The notes under the pieces were generated by a model. The model did no database searches. It was not told the DNA's origin and was given only the letters and a program-made list of their open reading frames with translations. The position numbers and the translations under genes are program-made. Shown one piece after another: positions 1 through 8,981 of a stretch of DNA of 38,354 bases (position 1 is its first letter; each line of letters begins with the position of its first letter). The DNA is taken from NCBI GenBank assembly GCA_900538365.1, contig UPXT01000019.1, positions 1 to 38,354 of the forward strand. The letters run 5' to 3'. The DNA is from an uncultured Acidaminococcus sp. (GTDB lineage: Bacteria; Bacillota; Negativicutes; Acidaminococcales; Acidaminococcaceae).

Positions 1-91
1 CCCCTTTATTTTGCAAGGACTATTTTTCCCTACCGAGAAACATTTTACGCTTAGTGTCCCCAAGGCGGCACAGAACGTTTCTTTCCATCCC

Positions 92-1390
92 TTACTTTGT
101 TATGGATACGGCATGCATCTTTTGTCCATTTTTATCATAACAGATAAACTCCAGTGCCTCTTTGGAAGCCTGAAGGAGAAGATAATTCCGGTCCTCCGGT
201 TGGGGTGCCACCATTTCATCAAGGGCATGCCGCTTCCACAGCCCCCGGTACTGCACATCGCCGGCAACTCCGGTCAATAGGTAAAGGGGGCCTGTTCCAT
301 CACGGCGAAAGCCTTTGATGTGACCGCGGTCCCGGAAGGTATGGAGATGAGCCGTAAGCACGGCATCCACTTGAAACTCGTCAAAAATGGGCATGAAAAA
401 ACGTCCTGTATCGGAAAAGCCTTCTTCCCGCGGTGTCGGTCTTGAAGCAAATCCATACTGCAGCACATCACGGTGCATAAGAATAACTTTCCATTTCTTT
501 TTTGTTCCAGTCAGGTCGCGCCGCAGCCATTCAGCTTCATCCTTAAAAAGATTCGGTTCCCATTCCTTCAGTTCACTGTCCTGGGTATTGAGGACAACGA
601 AATGGACCTCCCCAACATCAAAGGAATAAAATTCCCCAGCATAGCGGGAATCGCCAGCAGGCAGCTGAAAAAGCTGGAGATAGGCCAGGGGTCGGCGCAC
701 TTTCCAATCAAGGGTATAGGTCTCGTGATTACCAAGGATGGGGGCCACGGGAATCCGCTCAATCACGCCTTGAAGGGCGTCAAACCAGGCATCCCACTGG
801 TAGGCATGTTCCCCGTTATCCACAAGGTCCCCCATATTCACAAAAAAGGACACATCAGGATGGTCCTTATAGGCCTTTTGGGCAAGGGTTTTCCAGCCGC
901 TGTAATCAGCTGACTGGGAATCGGGAAAGATAAGCGCCGAAAAAGTGTTTCCTGCCGGCGTTTCAAGGGGCATCCAGGAACTGCGTTTCCGGTCATTGCC
1001 AACGCGGTATTCGTAGCTTGTACCGGGCGTAAGGCCAGTCACGGCTGCCGTATGGAGGTAGCGCGTGACTCCGTTATCGGTCAAGACGGAAGACTGGGCT
1101 GGGACAACCTGGCTCACGGGCGCCCCTTTTTCCCGGATTTCGGCAAGCGCTCCATTGTCTTCCTCCTGGGACTGCCACATCAAGGTCCGACTCGTGGAAG
1201 GATCTTGGGTCATGATCTGCCGGATTTCATAAGCATCCGCACGGTTTGTCAGGTCATAACGAAGGAGAAGGGAACGGATCCTATTTTCGATTTGAAAGCG
1301 GGGTTCTGCCAGCTGGGGCAATTGGAAGCATGCGGCCAAGGCAGCTAGAAGGAGCACGACGGCAGTCAGCGCGTATTTTCTTCTTTTCAT
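92..1390 (-). CDS. Lipoprotein-type metallophosphoesterase (purple-acid-phosphatase-like)
   Basis: 432 aa. The N-terminus is basic (MKRRK), then hydrophobic, ending in a lipobox-like LAAC with Cys21, so export and lipid anchoring are likely. Residues about 55-150 resemble the fibronectin-like N-terminal domain of purple acid phosphatases (ending GLTPGTSYEYRVG). The calcineurin-like metallophosphoesterase domain follows, with the metal-binding motifs in order: FPDSQ, GDLVDNG, GNHE, LMHRD and AHLHTF. The family hydrolyses phosphomonoesters or diesters with a di-metal centre; the substrate cannot be told from sequence. It stands alone downstream of the typA terminator. The Shine-Dalgarno (AAAGGA) is rather far from the ATG, and no convincing promoter was found. 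Family assignment is firm, location likely, substrate unknown. Confidence 0.85.
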   Translation of the reverse strand: MKRRKYALTAVVLLLAALAACFQLPQLAEPRFQIENRIRSLLLRYDLTNRADAYEIRQIMTQDPSTSRTLMWQSQEEDNGALAEIREKGAPVSQVVPAQSSVLTDNGVTRYLHTAAVTGLTPGTSYEYRVGNDRKRSSWMPLETPAGNTFSALIFPDSQSADYSGWKTLAQKAYKDHPDVSFFVNMGDLVDNGEHAYQWDAWFDALQGVIERIPVAPILGNHETYTLDWKVRRPLAYLQLFQLPAGDSRYAGEFYSFDVGEVHFVVLNTQDSELKEWEPNLFKDEAEWLRRDLTGTKKKWKVILMHRDVLQYGFASRPTPREEGFSDTGRFFMPIFDEFQVDAVLTAHLHTFRDRGHIKGFRRDGTGPLYLLTGVAGDVQYRGLWKRHALDEMVAPQPEDRNYLLLQASKEALEFICYDKNGQKMHAVSITK

Positions 1391-1493
1391 GGTGTAAATC
1401 TGGTCCTTTCGTTTTACTGGCTCCTATCATACTGTAAAATCAAACGGAAGGAAACTATTTCTTATGCATGATGGTCCATACCTCATAAGCATG

Positions 1494-1524
1494 AAAAAAG
1501 GGCACCACCGAAGCGGTACCCTTT
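1494..1524 (-). terminator. Rho-independent terminator of typA
   Basis: On the minus strand a nine-base-pair stem (GGGTACCGC with GTGGTGCCC, including G-U pairs) is closed by a TTCG tetraloop, flanked by AAA/TTT pairs and followed by six T. It lies just after the typA stop. Confidence 0.9.
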
Positions 1525-1535
1525 CAATATGTTGG

Positions 1536-3356
1536 TCAAGCCTTTGCGTTACGGGCTCGTTGACGGGCGCGTTCCAAACGGGAAAGGATTTTCTTTCTCA
1601 TCCGGATGCTCTTCGGCGTCACTTCCACCGTTTCATCTTCGTTGATATGTTCCAAGGCCCCTTCCAAAGAGAAGGTTTGCGGCGGAATGAGCCGAACGGC
1701 ATCATCACTGCCGGCAGCACGCATGTTGGAAACGTGCTTCTTCTTGCAGGGGTTGACGTCCATATCGTCTTCACGGCTGTTTTCCCCTACAATCTGGCCT
1801 TCATAGACCTGTTCGCCCGGGTTGATATACATGGTGCCGCGAGCCTGGCACTTATCAATGCCATAAGCGGTCGTTTCACCGGCTTCAAAAGCGACAAGGC
1901 TGCCGCGCGTACGGCCGGGGATATCCCCCTTATAGGCACCCCAACCGGCAAAGACATGGTTCATGATGCCGTTGCCTTTGGTATCGGTGAGGAACTGACT
2001 GCGGAAGCCAATAAGGCCGCGGGCCGGAATGATGAATTCCATGCGCAGATATCCGGACATTTCCGTCATGTTCTGGAGCTCGGCCTTGCGAATGCCCAGT
2101 CCTTCCATGACAGGGCCCATGAAGTCCTGCGGTACGTCAATGGTCAAGGCTTCCATTGGTTCCAGGAGCTTGCCGTTTTCGTCACGGCGCATGATAACGC
2201 TCGGTTTACCAACCTGCAGTTCAAACCCTTCACGGCGCATAGCTTCAATAAGGACGGACAGATGGAGTTCACCACGGCCGGAAACCTTGAAGGTATCCGG
2301 GGAATCCGTGTCCTCAACACGCATGGACACGTTTGTTTCCACTTCCTTATAGAGGCGTTCGCGAATATGGCGGCTCGTGATGAAATCCCCTTCCTGACCG
2401 GCAAAAGGACTATCGTTGACCGAAAAGGTCATGGACAGGGTCGGTTCATCGACTTTAATGCCAGCAAGCTGTTCCGGATTTTCCGTATCAGCAATGGTAT
2501 CGCCGATTTCGACATCCTGCAGCCCAATAAGGGCAATGATTTCACCCGCTTTAGCTTCCTGAGTCTCAACCCGTTTCAGACCTTCATAGGTGTACAGACG
2601 GCCAATCTTCTCATTGGTCCGCTGATCATCGTGCATGAGGCAGATCATCTGGCCATTCTTGATGGTCCCGCGGACAATACGGCCGACAACGATGCGGCCG
2701 ACATAGTCATCATAGTCGAGGGTATTGGCGAGCATCTGGAGCGGGCCGTCCACATCGACATCAGGAGCCGGGATGGTGTCCATGATGACCTTAAAGAGCG
2801 GATCGAGGTTATCACTGTCGTCATCCATGGAGAGTTTCGCAATCCCCTTTTTGGCAGAGCAATAGACAACAGGGAAATCAAGCTGATCATCGGAGGCATT
2901 CAGCTCAATGAAAAGGTCAAGGACCTCATCAACAACTTCATCCACGCGCTGATCCGGACGGTCGATCTTATTGATGACAACAACCGGTTTCAGATGATGT
3001 TCCAAGGCCTTGCGGAGCACATATTTGGTCTGGGGCATCGGGCCTTCATACGCATCTACGAGCAACAAAACACCGTCTACCATATTGAGCACGCGTTCCA
3101 CTTCGCCGCCGAAGTCAGCGTGGCCCGGCGTATCCAAGATATTGATCTTGGTGCCTTCATGCATGACGGACGTGTTCTTGGCAAGGATCGTAATGCCGCG
3201 TTCACGTTCCTGATCATTGGAGTCCATGACGCGTTCCTGCACCTTTTCGTTGGCACGGAAGACATGGCTCTGTTTCAGCATGGCATCGACCAAAGTCGTC
3301 TTACCATGGTCAACGTGAGCGATGATGGCAATGTTACGCAAATCATTTCTAATCAT
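1536..3356 (-). CDS. typA: Ribosome-associated GTPase TypA/BipA
   Basis: 606 aa, normal length for the family. It is a translational GTPase related to EF-G and LepA that binds 70S ribosomes and helps 50S assembly and growth under stress or cold. All G motifs are visible: AHVDHGKTT (residues 13-21), RERGITI, DTPGHADFGGEV, NKIDR and the SAK region. The C-terminal half shows the BipA-specific pattern (SGRGELHLSVLIEAMRREG, PARGLIGFRSQFLTDTKG). The start MIRNDLRNIAIIAHVDHG matches the family N-terminus and is preceded by AGGGGATAAGG. It is monocistronic, with a consensus promoter and structured leader upstream and a terminator downstream. Confidence 0.97.
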   Translation of the reverse strand: MIRNDLRNIAIIAHVDHGKTTLVDAMLKQSHVFRANEKVQERVMDSNDQERERGITILAKNTSVMHEGTKINILDTPGHADFGGEVERVLNMVDGVLLLVDAYEGPMPQTKYVLRKALEHHLKPVVVINKIDRPDQRVDEVVDEVLDLFIELNASDDQLDFPVVYCSAKKGIAKLSMDDDSDNLDPLFKVIMDTIPAPDVDVDGPLQMLANTLDYDDYVGRIVVGRIVRGTIKNGQMICLMHDDQRTNEKIGRLYTYEGLKRVETQEAKAGEIIALIGLQDVEIGDTIADTENPEQLAGIKVDEPTLSMTFSVNDSPFAGQEGDFITSRHIRERLYKEVETNVSMRVEDTDSPDTFKVSGRGELHLSVLIEAMRREGFELQVGKPSVIMRRDENGKLLEPMEALTIDVPQDFMGPVMEGLGIRKAELQNMTEMSGYLRMEFIIPARGLIGFRSQFLTDTKGNGIMNHVFAGWGAYKGDIPGRTRGSLVAFEAGETTAYGIDKCQARGTMYINPGEQVYEGQIVGENSREDDMDVNPCKKKHVSNMRAAGSDDAVRLIPPQTFSLEGALEHINEDETVEVTPKSIRMRKKILSRLERARQRARNAKA

Positions 3357-3421
3357 AAAAGCCTTATCCCCTCTACACTTGATTCAGATAGATAAATCAA
3401 GAGGATGCTTATAGAAAGCAT
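3353..3421 (-). other. Possible 22-codon leader ORF and two hairpins in the typA leader
   Basis: The typA leader holds a hairpin at 3401-3425 (GAGGATGCTT / AAGCATCCTC) and a second at 3378-3401 (CTTGATT / AATCAAG). An ATG at 3421 opens 22 codons whose TGA overlaps the typA ATG as ATGA. An AAGGAGG sequence touches this ATG with no spacer, which is poor for initiation, so the peptide is doubtful. The hairpins and the ATGA overlap are directly visible; a regulatory role is inference. Confidence 0.35.
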
Positions 3422-3451
3422 CCTCCTTAGACTACAAAATTCGACTTAACA

Positions 3452-3480
3452 ATTATATTCTTTTAAGGGAATACTGTCAA
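3452..3480 (-). promoter_or_regulatory. Consensus sigma-A promoter of typA
   Basis: TTGACA, a 17-base spacer, then TATAAT on the minus strand: a perfect match to the vegetative consensus. It gives a leader of about 90 bases before typA. Confidence 0.9.
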
Positions 3481-3577
3481 CAGAAAATCCTTATCCCCCT
3501 GATTTCCCCACCGCCTGGAAAAGGGCCGCCTGGCTTCATGAAGAGGGGGAAAAAAGTTTTATTAGTGGAAAGACGGC

Positions 3578-5185
3578 TTACACATTTTTCATAATGTCGT
3601 CGATGTATTTCTTGATCTTCATAAGGCGCGTCTTGATGTCCGGGACAAGCGCTGCATTGTGGACCACTTTCTGCATGATCCGTCCCTTGTAGACCAAGTA
3701 GGTCTTTTCGAGACTGTGCATCAGATCGCTCAGTTCCTGGACAGCCGGCTCCATCTGGACAACCTCCGTCGGGATGATATGCCACTGCGTTCCCTCAATG
3801 ACGGCCGTATCGCCATAATTGGGGATGTAGGCGGCTGTTCCCAATTCTGTCCGAAGCGATTCAGCAAAGGAAGCGGCAGAATCATATTCACCATGGACTA
3901 CAAAGAACGCTTTGGGCCGCCGGATCATGCCCTTATAAAGGTCCATCATCTGGTGTTTATCCGCATGGGCCGAAAAACCGGTCATATTATAGATCTTGGC
4001 GGCGACAACAATATCTTCGCCCATGATCTTGACTTTCTTGGCGCCATCCACAAGCTGCCGTCCCAAACTGCCTTCGGCTTGATATCCAGCGAAAATAACA
4101 GAACTGTCCTTGCGCCACAGATTGTGTTTCAAATGATGGAGTACGCGGCCTGCATCTGCCATGCCGCTGGCCGAAATGATGATCATCGGACTTGGCATGT
4201 CATTGATGGCCCGTGATTCTTCCGGAGTTTCCGTATAGTGGACGTTGGTCATGTCAATGAGGCGTCCCCCCTGTTTTTGATAGATGGACCGTGCCTCTTC
4301 ATCATACTCATCCGGATTAAAGAGCATGACTTTGGTGGCCTTGATGGCCATGGGGCTGTCAACCATAATGGGTACGACAGGAAGCTTGCCGCTTGACATG
4401 AGTTTCTGGAAATAATAGAGCATGACCTGCGTACGGCCAACGGCAAAGGCAGGGATGATGATGTTGCCGCCGCGGGACAGGGCATCCTTGATGATTTCGA
4501 GAAGTTCTGCCTCGCGGTCTGCCGTCTCATGGACCCGGTTGCCATAGGTGGATTCCGTGATGATGAAATCCGCCCCGGAAAGCTGATGGGGATCATCGAG
4601 GATGGGCACGTTGGGCTGGCCAATATCACCCGTGTAGATGATCTTTGTTTCCTTGCCGTTTTCACTTACAAGGACGTTCACAAGGGCACTTCCCAGAATA
4701 TGCCCGGCAACACGGAAGCGGATGGTCACCCCGTCACAGACCTCGAAATTTTCATCATAATCGTGACAGACAAACTGCTTTAACGCCAGATACGCGTCAT
4801 CCACGGTATAAAGGGGCGTCACGGCTTCTTTGCCTTTACGCAGTCCTTTACGGGTCTCGATTTCCGCGTCCTGTTCCTGGATATGGCCGCAGTCCGGCAG
4901 GAGAATCTCGCACAGCTCCTTTGTCACATGGGTACAGTAAATGGGGCCTTTAAAGCCTTCTTTGACCAGACGGGGCAAAAGACCGCTGTGGTCGACATGG
5001 GCATGGCTGAGAACAACTGCGTCAATTTCACCGGGGTGAAAGGCAAAAGGTTTGCGATTGAGGCTGCGGATCAATTTAGGTCCTTGGAACATGCCGCAGT
5101 CAAGAAGGATTTTCTTGCCGCCCACTTCAAGCATATGACAGGAACCTGTTACGACCTTATCAGCGCCGAGGAACCGGATTTTCAT
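3578..5185 (-). CDS. MBL-fold beta-CASP RNA nuclease (YSH1-type)
   Basis: 535 aa from the ATG at 5185, chosen because AAGGAAGGT lies 7 bases upstream; a GTG three codons earlier overlaps that ribosome site. The metallo-beta-lactamase core has HAHVDH at 61-66, followed by TGDIG and TESTYGNR. The beta-CASP insertion and C-terminal RMMBL portion include ISASGMADAGRVLHHL, GFSAHADK and VHGE. This architecture is that of bacterial CPSF73-like RNA processing exonucleases; the exact RNA substrate is unknown. The last about 90 residues are helical (VQELSDLMHSLEKTY...KTRLMKIKKYIDDIM). It has its own promoter and sits between polC and typA as a single gene. Confidence 0.9.
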   Translation of the reverse strand: MKIRFLGADKVVTGSCHMLEVGGKKILLDCGMFQGPKLIRSLNRKPFAFHPGEIDAVVLSHAHVDHSGLLPRLVKEGFKGPIYCTHVTKELCEILLPDCGHIQEQDAEIETRKGLRKGKEAVTPLYTVDDAYLALKQFVCHDYDENFEVCDGVTIRFRVAGHILGSALVNVLVSENGKETKIIYTGDIGQPNVPILDDPHQLSGADFIITESTYGNRVHETADREAELLEIIKDALSRGGNIIIPAFAVGRTQVMLYYFQKLMSSGKLPVVPIMVDSPMAIKATKVMLFNPDEYDEEARSIYQKQGGRLIDMTNVHYTETPEESRAINDMPSPMIIISASGMADAGRVLHHLKHNLWRKDSSVIFAGYQAEGSLGRQLVDGAKKVKIMGEDIVVAAKIYNMTGFSAHADKHQMMDLYKGMIRRPKAFFVVHGEYDSAASFAESLRTELGTAAYIPNYGDTAVIEGTQWHIIPTEVVQMEPAVQELSDLMHSLEKTYLVYKGRIMQKVVHNAALVPDIKTRLMKIKKYIDDIMKNV

Positions 5186-5229
5186 GGTAGTCACCTTCCT
5201 TGCGGAAATATTTTCTGATTATTTTCTAT

Positions 5230-5235
5230 ATTATA
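5230..5235 (-). promoter_or_regulatory. Extended -10 promoter of the beta-CASP nuclease gene
   Basis: The minus strand reads TGATATAAT, an extended -10 (TG-N-TATAAT), 45 bases before the ATG. No good -35 is seen 16-18 bases upstream, which fits the extended -10 class. Confidence 0.6.
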
Positions 5236-5290
5236 TCATGTATATGTGACAAAAAGAGGAAAAAATTGCCCCCTTTTTTTTCTTTTTGCC

Positions 5291-5333
5291 AAAAAAACTC
5301 CCTGCAAAAAGCCACTCAGGCTCCCTGCAGGGA
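5291..5333 (-). terminator. Terminator of the uppS-polC operon
   Basis: Shortly after the polC stop, the minus strand forms a long stem: CCCTGCA pairs with TGCAGGG, continued inward by GGGAGCC with GGCTTTT through G-U pairs. A TGAGT loop closes it and a run of seven T follows. Confidence 0.9.
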
Positions 5334-5340
5334 AAGGACA

Positions 5341-8300
5341 TCAAAAAAGTTCAATCTGGTCCGTCTCAGGCAGGCCTTCAAGGACACCTAGGTCGGCCAG
5401 GACTTCCACAGCGGTATTGCTGATTTTGGCCCGGTTACGCAGGTCTTCCCTTGAAATGAAGGGGCCCTTGCTGCGGGCTTTCACAATGTTTTCCGCTGCG
5501 ACACCTCCAATTCCCCCAATGGCGCCCAAAGGCGGCAGCAGGCCCTTGTCGGTTACAATGAACTGATGGGCATCAGAGCGGTACAGATCCACGTCTTCAA
5601 ACTCAAACCCCCGGGCGAGCATTTCTACGGCAAGTTCCATATAAGTAGCCGTTTCCTTGTCGTTAACGGAAGCTTTTGTTCCCTGCTGCCCTACATTCTT
5701 AATGAAGGTACGCATGAAATTAATGCCCTTATGGACTTCCACAAAGTCAAACTTCGGGGCCCGGATCGTAAAATAGGCCGAATAAAATTCCTTCGGATGA
5801 TGGACCTTGCAGTAAGCAATGCGATAAGCCGACAGGACGTATGCTACGGCATGGGCCTTAGGGAACAGATACTGCAGCGTTTTGCAGCTCTTTATATAGA
5901 ATTCAGGGATATTGGCCTTTTTGAAAGCTTCTTCCTGCTCGGCCTTGAAGCCCTGTTTATGAGCCTTTCCTTTACGGGCCCACTCCATGATGCCAAAAGC
6001 CATGCTGGGCTCCATGCCTTTATTGATGAGCCAGTTCATGATATCGTCACGGGTTGAGATGGTATCTTCTGTTGGTGTTCCGTTTTTGATCAGGTCCTGG
6101 GCATTGTTGAGCCATACGTCGGTTCCGTGGGAGTATCCGGAAATACGCAGGAGGTCGGAAAAGTTCTTTGGCTTAACGTCAGAAATCATCTGCCGTACAA
6201 AGCGGGTCCCGCATTCCGGAACCCCGTAGGTTGCAACATCGGTCATGATATCTTCGGGAGACACACCAATGGATTGGGTGCTAAGGAACAGTTCCATCGT
6301 ATCAGGGTCGCCTACGGGAATATGCTTGCAGTAGCCCTCCCCCAGCATATTATCCAGCATACGGATCATGGTCGGATCATCGTGGCCGAGGATATCAAGC
6401 TTAACGATACGGTCATTGATGGAATGATAATCATAATGAGTCGTGATGGTGCCGCACGTCGGATCGTCAGCCGGGTAGGAAACAGGTGTCAGATAATGGA
6501 CGTCAAGATCCCGCGGCACAACCATGATCCCGGCCGGGTGCTGACCAGTGGTCCTTTTGACACCGACAAGCTTCGGGATGAGTCCTTCGATAAAAGCCGT
6601 CCGTTTGGGTTCATTGCGGTTTTCATAGTACTTCTTGATATAGCCATAAGCCGTCTTGTCGGCAATGGTGCCCAGCGTTCCGGCGCGGAAGACGTTATCC
6701 CGGCCAAAGAGGTCTTCTGTGTATTTATGGGCCCGCGGCTGGTATTCGCCAGAAAAGTTCAGGTCGATATCAGGGACTTTATCCCCGTGGAATCCCAGGA
6801 AGACGGCAAACGGGATATTGTGGCCGTCCTTGACCATCATGGTCCCGCATTCCGGGCAGGCCTTGTCTTTAAGGTCAAAACCAGAACCGACGCTGCCATC
6901 GGTAAACCACTCCGTATGGTAGCAATGGGGACAGCGATAATGCGGCGGCAGGGGGTTGACTTCCGTAATGTTCAGCATGGTTGCAACAAAGGAAGAACCT
7001 ACACTGCCTCTGGATCCTACCATATACCCGTCGTCATTGGATTTTTTGACGAGCAGGTGGGCAATGTAATACAGGACGGAAAAGCCATTGCCAATGATGG
7101 AGGACAGCTCCAACTTAAGGCGGTCTTCCACGATTTGTGGCAGCTTTGGACCGTACCACTCATGGGCCCTGCCATAACTCATGGATTCCACTTTTTCCTT
7201 CGCCCCGGGAATCATCGGGGAATAGAGCTGGTCCCGGTCTGGGACAGGTTTAAACTTTTCAATCAGGTCGTTGATCTTATTGGTGTTTTCAACAACGACC
7301 TCATAGGCCCGTTCCTTCCCCAAATAGGAAAATTCTTCAAGCATCTCTTCCGTTGTCCGCAGGTACAAAGGCGGCTGCTCTTCATCAGGATAGCCCATAC
7401 CGGCCTGCAGGATGCGGCGGGCAATGGCGTCCTCAGGATTAAGGAAGTGGACGTCGCAAGTGGCAACAACAAGTTTTCCCAGTTCATCCCCCAAGGCGAG
7501 GATCTTTTTATTGATGGCCTGCAGGTCTTCCCAAGTATTGATTTCCGGATAACGATCATCGCGGAGCAGGTACTGGTTGTTGCCGCAGGGCTGGATTTCA
7601 AGATAATCATAAAAATCGGCAATTTGCAGGAGCTCTTCGTGGCTTGCCCCGGAAAGGATTGCGCGGTAAACTTCACCGGCCGCACAGGCTGAACCAATGA
7701 TGATGTCATCGCGGTACTGCTCAATGAGCCCCTTGGTCATACGGGGCCGCTTGGGCTTTCCCCCAAAATACTGCAAATGGGAAAGGGACACGAGACGGTA
7801 TAGGTTCCGCAGGCCTGCAAAGCTTTTGGCCAGAAGGATGATGTGGTAATTTTTCTTATCTTCCTTGCTGTGGCAGAGATACCCTTCTACCCCAAAGATC
7901 AGCTTGAAGTCCTTGAACTTCACCGCTTCATCATAGGCAAAAGGATAAGCCTGGACCACACCATGGTCCGTAATGGCAAGGGCCTTATGGCCCCATTTTG
8001 CCGCCGTATCGACAAGTTCCTCAATGGGCGTCAAACCGTCCATCTTGCTCATCTTGGTGTGGCAGTGAAGCTCAATCCGTTTGACTTCAGCCTTGTCTTC
8101 CCGTGTCTTTTGGGGCAGGAGCATGATGCCTTTTACAATGGTCATGACAAGTTCGCTGTTTTCATAGCGATCCACTTCGACATTGCCCTGGATGAGGACA
8201 TGGGATCCCTTGGGAATCTTTTTCTGGAGGGCTTCCGCTTCCTGCTTGTTCTTGATCAGATCATTTTCTTCCTTGAAGGACCCAAAACGAATCTTGGCCA

Positions 8301-8973
8301 AAAGGCCATTTGTATCGTCGCGCAGCAAAATAGAGAGGATGACGGCATTGGTCCTCAGTTCTCGTTCTTCAAAACCAACGATGTCACCTTCAACGACAAC
8401 GCCGTTTTCCTCTTCAACAATTTCATCCATGGTCCGCGGTTTTTTCGTAATCTTACGGCCATAGACGACATCCTTGCCGCCGCTTTTTTGACCACCCTGC
8501 TGCTGCAGGGCGCGCAAGGCATTTTGATAGGCCTTGCTTTGGAAGGTCATTTCCGCGGCCGCGTCCATAGGTTCTTCATCCTCTTCCATCATATCCGGCG
8601 GTTCTTCGGGAAGGGGAATTGACTCCATTTCCGGCATTTCGGGCAAGGAAAAAGCAGCATCCACGGAATCCCTCGGCTTATCTTCCTCACAGGGAGGATA
8701 GACGTCCCTCGCCTTTTCATTGATGAAGGAGACCTCCTCAACGCAGCAGGCAGCGGCAATTTTCTTTGCCACTGCCATGAGGTTCTGCTCTTCCAGCGGA
8801 TTGGTTTCTACACCATAGGAGATCTTCCACGTATTGGTCCGCTCATTGATTTCAACATAATCAAGCGGAATTTTCCTGATACAGGCATTCTGTTCCGGGG
8901 ACAGTTCCAACGTTTGCAGGAAGGAAAGGAAGTTATGTCTGTCCGGAATGATCCGATAACTCTCAGAATGCAT
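5341..8973 (-). CDS. polC: DNA polymerase III alpha subunit PolC, lacking the exonuclease domain
   Basis: 1210 aa against about 1430-1460 for typical PolC. It is the Gram-positive-type replicative polymerase. In order: a helical N-terminal region, an OB domain (about 185-295), PHP domain from about 300 (ELHCHTKMSKMDG), the four-Cys zinc site (CPHCYH ... CPECG, about 679-710), palm with PDIDLNFSGEYQ near 736, TGQHPAG near 811, DILGHDDPT, and C-terminal helix-hairpin-helix (GAIGGIGG, near 1155). In B. subtilis PolC a DnaQ-like 3'-5' exonuclease of about 190 residues interrupts the PHP domain after YGMEANL. Here FGVEGYLC runs within about 8 residues into NYHIILLAK, so that insert is absent with the frame intact. 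Polymerase motifs are complete, so it should be active. AGGAGG lies 4 bases before the ATG. It is last in its operon. Confidence 0.97.
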   Translation of the reverse strand: MHSESYRIIPDRHNFLSFLQTLELSPEQNACIRKIPLDYVEINERTNTWKISYGVETNPLEEQNLMAVAKKIAAACCVEEVSFINEKARDVYPPCEEDKPRDSVDAAFSLPEMPEMESIPLPEEPPDMMEEDEEPMDAAAEMTFQSKAYQNALRALQQQGGQKSGGKDVVYGRKITKKPRTMDEIVEEENGVVVEGDIVGFEERELRTNAVILSILLRDDTNGLLAKIRFGSFKEENDLIKNKQEAEALQKKIPKGSHVLIQGNVEVDRYENSELVMTIVKGIMLLPQKTREDKAEVKRIELHCHTKMSKMDGLTPIEELVDTAAKWGHKALAITDHGVVQAYPFAYDEAVKFKDFKLIFGVEGYLCHSKEDKKNYHIILLAKSFAGLRNLYRLVSLSHLQYFGGKPKRPRMTKGLIEQYRDDIIIGSACAAGEVYRAILSGASHEELLQIADFYDYLEIQPCGNNQYLLRDDRYPEINTWEDLQAINKKILALGDELGKLVVATCDVHFLNPEDAIARRILQAGMGYPDEEQPPLYLRTTEEMLEEFSYLGKERAYEVVVENTNKINDLIEKFKPVPDRDQLYSPMIPGAKEKVESMSYGRAHEWYGPKLPQIVEDRLKLELSSIIGNGFSVLYYIAHLLVKKSNDDGYMVGSRGSVGSSFVATMLNITEVNPLPPHYRCPHCYHTEWFTDGSVGSGFDLKDKACPECGTMMVKDGHNIPFAVFLGFHGDKVPDIDLNFSGEYQPRAHKYTEDLFGRDNVFRAGTLGTIADKTAYGYIKKYYENRNEPKRTAFIEGLIPKLVGVKRTTGQHPAGIMVVPRDLDVHYLTPVSYPADDPTCGTITTHYDYHSINDRIVKLDILGHDDPTMIRMLDNMLGEGYCKHIPVGDPDTMELFLSTQSIGVSPEDIMTDVATYGVPECGTRFVRQMISDVKPKNFSDLLRISGYSHGTDVWLNNAQDLIKNGTPTEDTISTRDDIMNWLINKGMEPSMAFGIMEWARKGKAHKQGFKAEQEEAFKKANIPEFYIKSCKTLQYLFPKAHAVAYVLSAYRIAYCKVHHPKEFYSAYFTIRAPKFDFVEVHKGINFMRTFIKNVGQQGTKASVNDKETATYMELAVEMLARGFEFEDVDLYRSDAHQFIVTDKGLLPPLGAIGGIGGVAAENIVKARSKGPFISREDLRNRAKISNTAVEVLADLGVLEGLPETDQIELF

Positions 8974-8981
8974 GATGCCTC

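Noticed and set aside
11..280. 89-codon plus-strand open frame at the left edge
   Set aside because: Mostly overlaps the 3' end of the metallophosphoesterase gene and shows no coding features.
1464..3395. 643-codon plus-strand open frame opposite typA
   Set aside because: It covers a clear typA gene on the other strand and its translation has no recognisable domain; it arises from codon bias.
3511..3533. Direct repeat CCGCCTGG twice, 7 bases apart
   Set aside because: Only two short copies near the end of the nuclease gene; no array and no link to a known site.
6127..7692. 521-codon plus-strand open frame opposite polC
   Set aside because: Lies wholly within polC on the opposite strand, with no family resemblance and no ribosome site.
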